Assembly: GCA_026994225.1 (NCBI GenBank)
Contig: JALWRI010000104.1
Location: 1 to 47,434, forward strand
Source of the DNA: Gammaproteobacteria bacterium
Lineage (GTDB): Bacteria; Pseudomonadota; Gammaproteobacteria; GRL18
Direction of reading: 5' to 3'
Length of the DNA: 47,434 nucleotides
A model generated the notes under the pieces. The model was not told the DNA's origin. It did no database searches and was given only the letters and a program-made list of their open reading frames with translations. Below are positions 18,221 through 26,976 of the stretch, piece by piece; the first letter of the stretch is position 1, and each line of letters opens with the position of its first letter. Made by a program: the position numbers and the translations under genes.

Positions 18221-18271
18221 CCCCAAAATTTTCTGTTATTAAAGAAATATTTTATAGATCATTTTTTGGGG
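18221..18271. repeat. Inverted repeat CCCCAAAA ... TTTTGGGG upstream of the yceD promoter
   Basis: Perfect 8-bp arms at 18221-18228 and 18264-18271 are separated by 35 AT-rich bases. The right arm ends five bases before the -35 box of the yceD promoter, and the left arm is within reach of the divergent pycA start. The position suits an operator controlling one or both directions. Confidence 0.35.
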
Positions 18272-18276
18272 TTTAT

Positions 18277-18305
18277 TTGACAGTATGCGTACTTGACTTT
18301 AGAAT
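18277..18305 (+). promoter_or_regulatory. Sigma-70 promoter for yceD-rpmF-plsX-fab
   Basis: TTGACA (18277-18282), a 17-base spacer and TAGAAT (18300-18305) form a near-consensus promoter, the clearest in the window. Transcription would start near 18311-18313, only three to five bases before the yceD ATG at 18316. Confidence 0.8.
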
Positions 18306-18315
18306 ACGCCGGATT

Positions 18316-18846
18316 ATGTTGACTCAAATCCCCATTCAAATTAACTACATTTATGCTTGTAATGAAAATACTTCATTGTCTGGTGAGGTCAATGTTACAG
18401 CTTTTACACGTTTACAAGAAGTATTAGATATAACTAACGATGAGCAAGGAATAGTAGCGTATCAACTTACCTTTGGTATAGATAACAATGGAATATTTTT
18501 TTTACAAGGGATGTTAAGTACAACGGTGACACTATTATGTCAGCGATGTCTGCAGGATATGCAAAAAGTGATAGCAAGCCGGTTTTTATTTGCGTTGCTG
18601 CGTTCAGAAAAAGAAAGTCTTGCGATTTCAGACGAATATGAGGCATTTTGGGTTGATGAAGAGTCAGAACAAAAAGAGATGCTCAATGTATTTGCTATAA
18701 TAGAAGATGAATTATTACTCTCTCTTCCTTTTATAGCAAAACATGATAAAGCGTGTCAACCGTTATTAGAGAAGATGGACATGGAAGTAAAAGAACAACC
18801 CAAAGAAAATCCTTTTGCGGTATTGGCAAAACTAAAGACCCCTTAA
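18316..18846 (+). CDS. yceD: YceD family protein (DUF177, 23S rRNA accumulation)
   Basis: YceD precedes rpmF in most bacteria and is linked to 23S rRNA accumulation and ribosome assembly. The 176-residue protein aligns along its whole length with the E. coli form: the CQRC motif in VTLLCQRCLQDM, the acidic EDELLLSLPF segment and the C-terminal NPFAVLAKLK. I chose ATG 18316. An upstream in-frame TTG at 18277 is actually the -35 box of the promoter. There is no Shine-Dalgarno and the predicted leader is only three to five bases long, so the mRNA is probably leaderless or nearly so. rpmF follows after 95 bases. Confidence 0.93.
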   Translation: MLTQIPIQINYIYACNENTSLSGEVNVTAFTRLQEVLDITNDEQGIVAYQLTFGIDNNGIFFLQGMLSTTVTLLCQRCLQDMQKVIASRFLFALLRSEKESLAISDEYEAFWVDEESEQKEMLNVFAIIEDELLLSLPFIAKHDKACQPLLEKMDMEVKEQPKENPFAVLAKLKTP

Positions 18847-18941
18847 AACAAGGGAATAGACGATTTTTTTAACATACCTGTTTCAAGGGAAGCGGTATTT
18901 TTTTGATGTTTAATTTAAGACTAATTTGAGGTAATACAATT

Positions 18942-19118
18942 ATGGCTGTACAAACGAATAAGCAAACTCCCTCTCGACGTGGTAAACGCCGTTCCCATGA
19001 TGGGTTAAAATCAGCAACGTTATCAATTGACTCAAGCACGGGGGAAACACATTTACGTCATCATGTTACGGCAGATGGATTTTATCGTGGGCGTCAGGTA
19101 ATTCCTGCTAAATCATAA
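18942..19118 (+). CDS. rpmF: 50S ribosomal protein L32
   Basis: This 58-residue ribosomal protein begins [20 protein letters not shown] and ends in the conserved [17 protein letters not shown] region. It is the zinc-free, cysteine-lacking proteobacterial type. GAGGT (18929-18933) is eight bases before the ATG. Its place between yceD and plsX ties ribosome synthesis to phospholipid and fatty-acid synthesis in the same transcript. Confidence 0.97.
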   Translation: MAVQTNKQTPSRRGKRRSHDGLKSATLSIDSSTGETHLRHHVTADGFYRGRQVIPAKS

Positions 19119-19152
19119 ATATATCCTGAATAAAGGGATTGATGGATTGTGT

Positions 19153-20166
19153 ATGGATAAACAAAAAGTGATCGCCATTGATGCGATGGGTGGCGATCAT
19201 GGTATTGCCGTCACAATACCAGCAAGCATTGATATTGTTCGCAAATTAGCGGATGTACGATTAATATTAGTAGGTCAAGAAGATGTACTCAGGGCAGGGT
19301 TACAATCGTGTGAGGCAGAATTAAGAAAACGAATAACTATTCAACACGCTTCACAAGTCGTTGCTATGGATGAGCCAGTATTAGTAGCCATGCGGCGTAA
19401 AAAAGATTCCTCTTTACGTATTGCCCTTAACCTGGTTAAAGAAGGTACAGCTGATGCTTGTGTGAGTGCAGGAAATACAGGTGTGCTGATGGCAAGCGCA
19501 CGTTTTGTTCTAAAAACTTTACATGGTATTGAGCGTCCAGCAATTATTGCAGCATTACCCACTATCACTGGACATACGCATATGTTGGATTTGGGTGCAA
19601 ATATTGATTCTGAAGCAGAACATTTATTTGGTTTTGCGGTAATGGGAGCGGTATTAGTACGAGCTATCAGTAATATTGAAAACCCTTCTATAGGATTATT
19701 AAATATTGGTGAAGAAGATATTAAGGGTAATGAGCGAGTTAAAAAAACAGCACGTTTATTAGCAGATACACCTTTAAATTATGTTGGATTTATTGAAGGG
19801 GATGATATTTATAAAGGGCGTGTAGATATTGTTGTCAGTGATGGATTTGTGGGCAATGTAGCATTAAAAAGTAGTGAAGGCGTTGCTGCAATGATTCGCC
19901 ATTATTTAACAAAAGAATTTCAAAAAAATACCTTTACCCGTTTTTTAGGTATGTTAGCAAGTCCTGTATTGGCAGCTTTTCGTAAGGATATGGATCCACG
20001 TAAATACAATGGTGCGAGTTTACTTGGTTTACGAGGTATTGTAATAAAGAGTCATGGTAGTGCAGATATTTTTTCATTTAGTAATGCAATACAAGTTGCT
20101 ATCACCGAAGTGGAAAAAGATGTACCTAATTTGATTAGTGAAGAAGTACAACATATATTATCTTGA
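19153..20166 (+). CDS. plsX: Phosphate acyltransferase PlsX
   Basis: PlsX makes acyl-phosphate from acyl-ACP, the donor for PlsY in phospholipid synthesis; it is a peripheral membrane enzyme. The 337 residues start IAIDAMGGDHG, the family signature, and include VSAGNTGVLMA, HMLDLGANID and VVSDGFVGNVALK. ATG 19153 is chosen over TTG 19147 two codons upstream because the conserved core begins within a few residues. It is 34 bases after rpmF and 102 before fabH. Confidence 0.95.
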   Translation: MDKQKVIAIDAMGGDHGIAVTIPASIDIVRKLADVRLILVGQEDVLRAGLQSCEAELRKRITIQHASQVVAMDEPVLVAMRRKKDSSLRIALNLVKEGTADACVSAGNTGVLMASARFVLKTLHGIERPAIIAALPTITGHTHMLDLGANIDSEAEHLFGFAVMGAVLVRAISNIENPSIGLLNIGEEDIKGNERVKKTARLLADTPLNYVGFIEGDDIYKGRVDIVVSDGFVGNVALKSSEGVAAMIRHYLTKEFQKNTFTRFLGMLASPVLAAFRKDMDPRKYNGASLLGLRGIVIKSHGSADIFSFSNAIQVAITEVEKDVPNLISEEVQHILS

Positions 20167-20268
20167 AAATAGCGATATTCAACTTGATAATTATTTCGAG
20201 TTGGTTATAGTTTAGTCAGGGCGAGTACAAATCTTCGTATAATAATAGTAAAAACAGGTAGGGAAAGT

Positions 20269-21234
20269 TTGATATATTCACGTATTCAGGGTACCGGTGG
20301 TTATTTACCAGAAAAAGTATTAACAAATACAGATTTAGAGAAAATGGTAGATACCACTGCGCAGTGGATTATCGATCGTACTGGTATTAATAAGCGACAT
20401 ATAGTAGAACAACAAACAACCTGTGATTTAGCAGAACAGGCAGCGTTGCGTGCAATAGAAAGTGCTGGAATAGATAAACACGAGATTGATCTTATTATTG
20501 TAGCAACCACTACACCAGATAGAATTTTTCCAAGCACGGCCTGCCTGTTACAACAACGTCTTGGTATTCAAGGATGTCCTGCCTTTGACATACAGGCTGT
20601 GTGTACAGGATTTATTTATGCCTTATCAGTGGCAGATAATTTTATTCGTGCTAAAAGTGCTAAAAAAGCGTTAGTAATTGGTGCAGAAACCTTATCTAAA
20701 ATTGTAGATTGGACAGATAGAGGGACGTGTATACTCTTTGGTGATGGCGCAGGTGCTGTGATACTTGAAGCTGCTGAAGAAGCGGGAATACTTTCTACGC
20801 ATTTACATGCAGATGGACAATACACCGGGTTATTAACCGTAAATGGGGGTATATCTGAAACGCCGGATACTTTTGCTCAAAGATCATTAGCTATTCAAAT
20901 GAAAGGTAATGAAGTATTTAAAATGGCAGTCAACACGTTGGGGCAGATAGTGGATGAAACCTTAGCTGCCAATAATATGCAAAAAGAACAGGTAGATTGG
21001 CTCGTTCCACATCAAGCCAATATTCGGATTATTTCTGCCACAGCAAAAAAGTTGCGTATGTCTATGGATAAGGTGGTGACAACAGTACAAGAGCAAGGGA
21101 ATACCTCTGCTGCTTCCGTGCCTTTAGCCTTAGATACCGCAGTACGAGACAATCGTATACAACGTGGGGAAGTAATATTATTAGAGGCCTTTGGTGGAGG
21201 ATTTACTTGGGGTTCAGCTTTATTACGTTATTAG
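20269..21234 (+). CDS. fabH: 3-oxoacyl-ACP synthase III (FabH)
   Basis: FabH starts fatty-acid synthesis by condensing acetyl-CoA with malonyl-ACP. The 321 residues carry the thiolase-fold catalytic triad C112 (AVCTGF), H248 ([10 protein letters not shown]) and N278 (GNTSAAS), and the C-terminal [13 protein letters not shown]. The start codon is TTG with AGGTAGGG upstream; no ATG or GTG fits the conserved N-terminus ([13 protein letters not shown]). The next gene is fabG, 22 bases away. fabD, which lies here in E. coli and many relatives, is absent. Confidence 0.95.
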   Translation: MIYSRIQGTGGYLPEKVLTNTDLEKMVDTTAQWIIDRTGINKRHIVEQQTTCDLAEQAALRAIESAGIDKHEIDLIIVATTTPDRIFPSTACLLQQRLGIQGCPAFDIQAVCTGFIYALSVADNFIRAKSAKKALVIGAETLSKIVDWTDRGTCILFGDGAGAVILEAAEEAGILSTHLHADGQYTGLLTVNGGISETPDTFAQRSLAIQMKGNEVFKMAVNTLGQIVDETLAANNMQKEQVDWLVPHQANIRIISATAKKLRMSMDKVVTTVQEQGNTSAASVPLALDTAVRDNRIQRGEVILLEAFGGGFTWGSALLRY

Positions 21235-21256
21235 TAGTGGATAAATAAATAGTATT

Positions 21257-22000
21257 ATGACATGGGAAAATGAAATTGCGTTAGTGACTGGTGCAAGCCG
21301 GGGAATTGGTAAAAGTATTGCGTTACGTTTAGCTCAAGAGGGAGTGCTGGTTGTTGGAACAGCCACATCAGAGAGTGGGGCAGAAAGTATTAGTCAATAT
21401 TTACAAAATGAAGCAGAAAAAGGCTTTGGCTTAACATTAGATGTGACAAGTCAAGACAGTATTGACAAGGTCTTTGCAGCGATGCAAGCACGTTGTGGAA
21501 TGCCGAGTATCTTGGTAAATAATGCGGGGATTACTCGTGATACGTTATTAATGCGTATGGAAAGTAGTGATTGGGACAGTATTATCAATACCAATTTAAG
21601 TTCTGTATACCGAGTAAGCAAATCTTGTCTGCGAGCTATGACAAAGGCACGTAAAGGGCGTATTATTTCTATTGCTTCGGTAGTCGGAGTCACTGGAAAT
21701 CCAGGACAAACGAATTATGCAGCGGCAAAAGCCGGTTTGATTGGTTTTAGCAAATCATTAGCACGTGAAATTGGATCACGGAATATTACCGTTAATGTTG
21801 TTGCACCAGGATTTATCGATACGGATATGACGCAAGCATTAGCAGAGAAACAAAAGCAAGCGCTATTGGGACAAATTCCATTAGGACGTTTAGGTGATAC
21901 CAAAGAAATAGCTTCAGCAGTTGCTTTTTTGGCTTCTCCTGAAGCAGCATATATTACTGGGGAAACCTTGCATGTTAATGGTGGAATGTTTATGTCATAG
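21257..22000 (+). CDS. fabG: 3-oxoacyl-ACP reductase (FabG)
   Basis: FabG reduces 3-oxoacyl-ACP with NADPH in each elongation round. The 247 residues are a complete short-chain dehydrogenase: the nucleotide motif TGASRGIG, NNAG, the catalytic Ser in ISIASVVG, YAAAK (Tyr and Lys) and a C-terminal ITGETLHVNGGM. The ribosome site is weak (GGAT about 14 bases upstream), so translation may depend on coupling with fabH, whose stop is 22 bases before. acpP follows after 115 bases. Confidence 0.95.
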   Translation: MTWENEIALVTGASRGIGKSIALRLAQEGVLVVGTATSESGAESISQYLQNEAEKGFGLTLDVTSQDSIDKVFAAMQARCGMPSILVNNAGITRDTLLMRMESSDWDSIINTNLSSVYRVSKSCLRAMTKARKGRIISIASVVGVTGNPGQTNYAAAKAGLIGFSKSLAREIGSRNITVNVVAPGFIDTDMTQALAEKQKQALLGQIPLGRLGDTKEIASAVAFLASPEAAYITGETLHVNGGMFMS

Positions 22001-22115
22001 TGGTCAGCGTAAGAATGAAATGATATTTTGCGATGGATACTTCTGGCATATTAATAAAAAGTTTAATAAAATACTGAATTTTTAACTTATCAGTACCTAT
22101 CTGGAGAATGATGGC

Positions 22116-22346
22116 ATGAGTATTGAAGAACGTGTAAGAAAAATTGTGGTTGAGCAATTAGGTGTAAAAGAAGATGAAGTGACGGCGGGTGCTTCGTTTG
22201 TTGATGATTTAGGCGCAGATTCTTTGGATACCGTCGAGTTGGTTATGGCTTTAGAAGAAGAATTTGGTACTGAAATTCCCGACGAGGAAGCAGAAAGAAT
22301 TACGACTGTGCAATTAGCAGTTGAATATATTGAAGCACATCAATGA
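22116..22346 (+). CDS. acpP: Acyl carrier protein
   Basis: AcpP carries the growing acyl chain on a phosphopantetheine arm. The 76-residue acidic protein has the attachment site Ser36 in [19 protein letters not shown] and the usual four-helix pattern. GGAG and GATGG lie upstream of the ATG. It is followed directly by an intrinsic terminator before fabF, so acpP can be made in excess over the enzymes, as expected for an abundant protein. Confidence 0.98.
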   Translation: MSIEERVRKIVVEQLGVKEDEVTAGASFVDDLGADSLDTVELVMALEEEFGTEIPDEEAERITTVQLAVEYIEAHQ

Positions 22347-22350
22347 TGAT

Positions 22351-22395
22351 AAAAAAGAGTCGCAGTTAGTAAAATATAACATGCGGCTTTTTTTT
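22351..22395 (+). terminator. Rho-independent terminator after acpP
   Basis: AGTCGCA (22358-22364) pairs with TGCGGCT (22382-22388) with one G-T pair; the A run before and T run after extend the stem. Eight T residues follow (22388-22395). The loop is 17 bases. It sits five bases after the acpP stop and about 60 before fabF, so it would end or attenuate the transcript between them. Confidence 0.75.
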
Positions 22396-22455
22396 GTCCC
22401 CAATATTTATTTTTTACTGATAAATTAAATCCAGGCAGTATATGGAGAATCTATT

Positions 22456-23697
22456 TTGGCAAAAAGACGAGTAGTAGTTACTGGTTTAGGGATTATTTCC
22501 CCTGTAGGGCTAACTGTACAAGAAGCATGGACAAATATTGTTGCTGGAAAAAGTGGTATTGGTTTAATTGATCATTTTGATACAACTGGATTTGCATCTC
22601 GCATTGGTGGGTCAGTAAGAAATTTTGATGTAACACAATATTTGTCAGTAAAAGATGCAAAAAAAATGGATCCATTCATCCATTATGGCTTAGCAGCAGG
22701 TAAACAGGCCTTTGAAGATGCTGGATTGGAAGTAACTGAACAGAATGCTGAACGCATTGGTGTGGCTATTGGTTCAGGAATTGGTGGCTTACCTGGAATT
22801 GAAAAAGGATATGCTGCTTATTTAAAAGGAGGGCCTAGAAGGGTTTCTCCTTTTTTTGTCCCAAGTAATATCATTAATATGATATCAGGACATCTTTCGG
22901 TTATCTACGGGCTGCAAGGTCCTAATATATCTTTGGTTTCTGCCTGTGCTACAGCAACCCATTCAATTGGTGATGCCGCACGTATTATTGAATATGGTGA
23001 TGCAGATGTAATGGTAGCAGGAGGTGCTGAAATGGCAACTTCAGCATGTGGTTTAGGTGGTTTTTCTGCGGCGAGAGCTTTATCTACTCGTAATGATGAT
23101 CCAACAGCGGCAAGTCGCCCTTGGGATAAAGAACGGGACGGTTTTGTTCTGAGTGATGGCGCAGGCGTTTTAGTATTGGAAGAATATGAATTTGCTAAAC
23201 AACGGGGCGCACGGATGTATGCCGAATTAACTGGTTTTGGTATGAGTGGTGATGCCTATCATATGACATTGCCTGCACCTGGCGGAGAAGGTGCTAAACG
23301 TTGTATGAATAATGCACTACGTAATGCCCGCTTAAATGCAGAGGATATTGATTATATTAATGCCCATGGTACATCTACTCCAGCAGGGGATAAGGCAGAA
23401 ACTCAAGCAATTTATACCAGTTTTGGAAATCATGCCAAAAAGATGGCTGTTAGTTCAACAAAATCCATGACAGGACACCTATTAGGTGCAGCAGGGGGGA
23501 TAGAATCTATATTTTCTGTGTTGGCTATTCAAGATCAAGTTGCACCGCCTACCATTAATTTATTTAATCCCGATCCAGAATGTGATTTGGATTATGTTCC
23601 CCATAATGCAAGAGATATGTCTATTCAACATGTGATGTCTAATTCTTTTGGTTTTGGTGGTACGAATGCGAGCCTGATTTTTAGTCGTATCGCTTAA
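22456..23697 (+). CDS. fabF: 3-oxoacyl-ACP synthase II (FabF)
   Basis: FabF elongates acyl-ACP, including the step to C18 unsaturated chains. The 413 residues carry the triad C164 ([10 protein letters not shown]), H304 ([11 protein letters not shown]) and H341 ([11 protein letters not shown]). The start is TTG at 22456 with GGAGA (22444-22448) seven bases upstream; the nearby ATG at 22442 is out of frame. It is 108 bases after acpP, beyond the terminator. pabB follows after 30 bases. Confidence 0.96.
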   Translation: MAKRRVVVTGLGIISPVGLTVQEAWTNIVAGKSGIGLIDHFDTTGFASRIGGSVRNFDVTQYLSVKDAKKMDPFIHYGLAAGKQAFEDAGLEVTEQNAERIGVAIGSGIGGLPGIEKGYAAYLKGGPRRVSPFFVPSNIINMISGHLSVIYGLQGPNISLVSACATATHSIGDAARIIEYGDADVMVAGGAEMATSACGLGGFSAARALSTRNDDPTAASRPWDKERDGFVLSDGAGVLVLEEYEFAKQRGARMYAELTGFGMSGDAYHMTLPAPGGEGAKRCMNNALRNARLNAEDIDYINAHGTSTPAGDKAETQAIYTSFGNHAKKMAVSSTKSMTGHLLGAAGGIESIFSVLAIQDQVAPPTINLFNPDPECDLDYVPHNARDMSIQHVMSNSFGFGGTNASLIFSRIA

Positions 23698-23727
23698 TTT
23701 TAACCTTATTATTACAGGTGTGAGGGG

Positions 23728-25119
23728 TTGCTTTATCCATTATCAGAAGTACCTGATTTATTGCAACTGCATACCTGTTATCCTGAACGCTACCCTTTTT
23801 TTATAGAAAGTGTTGTCCATGATACGCCACAAGCTCGGTATGATATTTTATTTGCTTGCCCGTTATTTAAGTTATGTCTACAAGAGGGGAATATTCATAT
23901 TGATCCCGTTGCAGATAATATAAAAGATACTTTTTCTTCAAAAGAGGAGACAGAAAAAAATTTTTTTACGGTATTTGATCAATACTGGCAACAAGAATCA
24001 TTATTATATCCTGCTATGGAAGCAATAGATTTACCTTTTCAAGGTGGTTGGTTTATTTATTTGGGATATGAGAGTGTCGTACAAATTGAAACCAGTTTGG
24101 CCAAAAATACCCCAGCACATCGATCAGTTCCCGATGCCTGTGCCTATCGTATTCCAGCGGCCATTATTTATGATCATCAACAACAACGTTGTTTTATTCT
24201 GGCAGAAAAAGCTGAATATTTAGATATAATACAAAAAGATATTGCACAACAACCCCCACAAAGCCAGCTTGATAGAACATTTCCTGTGTTGTCTTTTTTA
24301 CATGAAGAGGATCCCGTTGTTTTTCTTAATGCAGTAGAGAAAATAAAGCATTATATACAAGAAGGGGATGTGTTCCAGGTTAATTTATCGAGGCAATGGC
24401 AAGCATCGGTGGAGGCTTCACAACAAGGAGATAAGATTTATCAAGCGTTACGAAAATATAATCCTGCACCGTTTGCTGCAAGTGTAAAATTACCAAATAT
24501 GCATATAGTCAGTTCTTCGCCAGAACGTTTGATTAGCGTGCGTAAAGGCATCATTTCAGCGCGCCCCATTGCGGGGACACATCCAAGAGGTAATACTCCA
24601 CAGGCAGATCAACAACTTATAACGCAATTAACAAATCACCCTAAAGAACGTGCAGAGCATATTATGCTGATTGATTTAATTCGTAATGATTTGGGGCGAG
24701 TATCTACGCCTGGCAGTATTTATGTCGATGAATTAATGGTGGTGGAAAGTTACACCCATGTACATCATATCGTATCGAATGTAGTGGGATATTTACAAAC
24801 AGGAATGACACCTGGTCAAGTGCTAAGAGCGGTATTTCCTGGTGGCACTATCACTGGTTGCCCTAAAGTACGTTGTATGGAAATTATACAAGAATTAGAG
24901 CAACAAGCTCGTTTAGCATATACCGGTTCAGTGGGGTATGTTAACCATCATGGTAATATGGATTTGAATATTCTGATTCGGACTTTATTAGTGCAAGATA
25001 AACAGGTTAGTTTTCGAGCGGGTGCCGGGATTGTTGCCGATTCGATTGCAGAAAAGGAATTATCAGAAACCCGTCACAAGGCTCGTGGCTTGCTCAATGC
25101 AATAGGATGGCATGATTGA
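23728..25119 (+). CDS. pabB: Aminodeoxychorismate synthase component I (PabB)
   Basis: PabB converts chorismate and ammonia to 4-amino-4-deoxychorismate, the first step to p-aminobenzoate and folate. The 463 residues have an N-terminal Anth_synt_I region (LPFQGGWFIYLGYE at 102-115) and a chorismate-binding domain (about 195-455) with IQEGDVFQVNLSRQW, LIDLIRNDLGRV and FPGGTITGCPK. The motif at 280-284 is PIAGT where E. coli PabB has PIKGT; anthranilate synthases also have Ala here. The overlap with pabC supports PabB, not TrpE. The start TTG 23728 has AGGTG seven bases before. A separate glutaminase (PabA) must be encoded elsewhere. Confidence 0.88.
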   Translation: MLYPLSEVPDLLQLHTCYPERYPFFIESVVHDTPQARYDILFACPLFKLCLQEGNIHIDPVADNIKDTFSSKEETEKNFFTVFDQYWQQESLLYPAMEAIDLPFQGGWFIYLGYESVVQIETSLAKNTPAHRSVPDACAYRIPAAIIYDHQQQRCFILAEKAEYLDIIQKDIAQQPPQSQLDRTFPVLSFLHEEDPVVFLNAVEKIKHYIQEGDVFQVNLSRQWQASVEASQQGDKIYQALRKYNPAPFAASVKLPNMHIVSSSPERLISVRKGIISARPIAGTHPRGNTPQADQQLITQLTNHPKERAEHIMLIDLIRNDLGRVSTPGSIYVDELMVVESYTHVHHIVSNVVGYLQTGMTPGQVLRAVFPGGTITGCPKVRCMEIIQELEQQARLAYTGSVGYVNHHGNMDLNILIRTLLVQDKQVSFRAGAGIVADSIAEKELSETRHKARGLLNAIGWHD

Positions 25120-25958
25120 AACCAATAATACGAATAAATGGATTGCCCCAAGAGCATATTAGCGTTACGGATAGAGCATTACATTATGGTGATGGTCTTT
25201 TTGAGACGATAGCGATATTAGATTATGTTGTCATTGATCAAGCTACCCATTTTACTCGTTTACAAAGGGGTGCAAAAAGACTAGGGATACTCTTACCACC
25301 CCATTTTCTTGCAAAGATAGCACTAGATATTGAGGATATATTAAAGGAACTGAGTGAACCTAAAGCAGTATTAAAAATTATAGTTAGTAGGGGAAGTGGC
25401 GGACGAGGGTATGCACCACCTGTCGCTGCACATATACAACGTATTGTGATGTTATATGCCTGGCCAGATTATCCCCTGGAGTATTACCAACAAGGTATTG
25501 ATGTCCATATATGCCAAACTTATTTGGCTTCGCCAAGCATATTAGCAGGTATTAAACATTTAAATCGTTTAGAGCATATTTTAGCTCGTCAAGAATGGCA
25601 AAATCCAGCAATAGCAGAAGGACTTATGTGTAATAAGCAAGGGCAAATAATCGAAGCAACAATGAGTAATGTTTTTTGGATAAAGAATAATATATTATAT
25701 ACCCCTGATTTACACGCATGTGGAGTAAAGGGGATTATGCGTGATAGGATACTTACCCTCGCAGCAGAATATCAGATTGAAGTTGAAATCGGTGAATTTT
25801 TGTTACAGGTTATGTTGGCAGCTGATGCTGCATTTGTTTGTAATAGTGTTATTGGTATTTGGCCAATACGATGTATAGGACAACATAGTTATAATATGAT
25901 AGCGCATAAGATAATCACATCATTAGCAAAGATGATTAATAATAAGAGATTGCCATAA
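25116..25958 (+). CDS. pabC: 4-amino-4-deoxychorismate lyase (PabC)
   Basis: PabC splits aminodeoxychorismate into p-aminobenzoate and pyruvate, using PLP. The 280 residues are a fold-type IV aminotransferase-like enzyme with the N-terminal DRALHYGDGLFETI and the PLP lysine K147 in LAGIKHLNRLEHILARQEW. The start is TTG at 25116 and overlaps the pabB stop (TTGA), with AGGATGG six bases before, so the two are translationally coupled. The mltG ATG overlaps its stop by one base. Confidence 0.94.
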   Translation: MKPIIRINGLPQEHISVTDRALHYGDGLFETIAILDYVVIDQATHFTRLQRGAKRLGILLPPHFLAKIALDIEDILKELSEPKAVLKIIVSRGSGGRGYAPPVAAHIQRIVMLYAWPDYPLEYYQQGIDVHICQTYLASPSILAGIKHLNRLEHILARQEWQNPAIAEGLMCNKQGQIIEATMSNVFWIKNNILYTPDLHACGVKGIMRDRILTLAAEYQIEVEIGEFLLQVMLAADAAFVCNSVIGIWPIRCIGQHSYNMIAHKIITSLAKMINNKRLP

Positions 25959-26968
25959 TGCGAGTATTTACCTTTTTTTATCGTTTTATTGCTATCAGTC
26001 TATTACTAGTAAGCCTTATTGCAGGAGGACTATGGATGGATTTTTCTGCTTTTGTAGAACGTCCATTAGCACTTTCAAAAACGACGACATTAACAATCCC
26101 CAAAGGAATGAATGTGAGACGTTTAGCCGATCTATTGTATAAAAAAGCATGGATTGATAACCGTAATTATTTTTATGTGTTGGCGTTATGGAAGAAAAAA
26201 ACGGCATTGAAAGCAGGGGAATATACACTTAGACCACCGCTAAAGGCAGAGGACTTATTAGATATATTAATAACAGGGAAGGTAACAGTATATCCGTTAA
26301 CCCTTATTGAGGGTTGGACGTTTAAACAAGTATTGGTAGCGGTTAATAATAGTCCTTATTTACAACACACTCTGACAGGATTTTCAGCACAAAAAGTGAT
26401 GGATAAATTAGGGTATTCTGGTATCCATCCTGAGGGACGTTTTTTTCCCGATACCTATCATGTTGCACGCAATACTGCTGATGTTGTATTTTTACAGCGC
26501 GCCTTTCGTACTATGCAAAAAGTGTTACAGGATGAATGGCAACAACGGCAAGCAGGATTACCCCTAAATAATGCAGATGAAGCCTTAATTCTGGCATCTA
26601 TAGTAGAAAAAGAAACGGGAAGGGCGAAAGAGAGAAAGACCATTGCTGGAGTCTTTATTCGGCGTTTACAAAAAAAAATGCGATTACAGTCTGATCCGAC
26701 TGTAATCTATGGGTTAGGGGAACGCTATCAAGGTAATATTAAGCGTCAACATTTACGAGAAAAAAATGCTTATAATACCTATGTCATTCAGCGATTACCT
26801 AAAACCCCTATAGCGATGCCAGGAAAAGAAGCTATTCACGCAGTATTGCATCCTGAAGAAGGAGACAGTTTATATTTTGTAGCAAAAGGAAATGGTCAAC
26901 ATTATTTTTCCGCAACATTAAGAGAACATAATAATGCGGTTCGCCGTTATCAATTAAAAAAAAGGTAA
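25958..26968 (+). CDS. mltG: Endolytic murein transglycosylase MltG
   Basis: MltG cleaves nascent glycan strands at the inner membrane and so limits their length. One N-terminal membrane segment (about residues 8-27, FYRFIAISLLLVSLIAGGLW) is followed by a LysM-like region and the YceG catalytic domain, with the catalytic E217 in ILASIVEKETGRA and the family segments GRFFPDTYHV and LQSDPTVIYGLG. Length (336) and N-in orientation are normal. TAATG overlap links it to pabC. The next gene starts eight bases later. Confidence 0.95.
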   Translation: MRVFTFFYRFIAISLLLVSLIAGGLWMDFSAFVERPLALSKTTTLTIPKGMNVRRLADLLYKKAWIDNRNYFYVLALWKKKTALKAGEYTLRPPLKAEDLLDILITGKVTVYPLTLIEGWTFKQVLVAVNNSPYLQHTLTGFSAQKVMDKLGYSGIHPEGRFFPDTYHVARNTADVVFLQRAFRTMQKVLQDEWQQRQAGLPLNNADEALILASIVEKETGRAKERKTIAGVFIRRLQKKMRLQSDPTVIYGLGERYQGNIKRQHLREKNAYNTYVIQRLPKTPIAMPGKEAIHAVLHPEEGDSLYFVAKGNGQHYFSATLREHNNAVRRYQLKKR

Positions 26969-26976
26969 GGTAGGGT

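Noticed and set aside
23728-25119. Anthranilate synthase component I (trpE).
   Set aside because: The PIAGT motif fits TrpE, but the stop-start overlap with pabC and the fab-pab context favour PabB.
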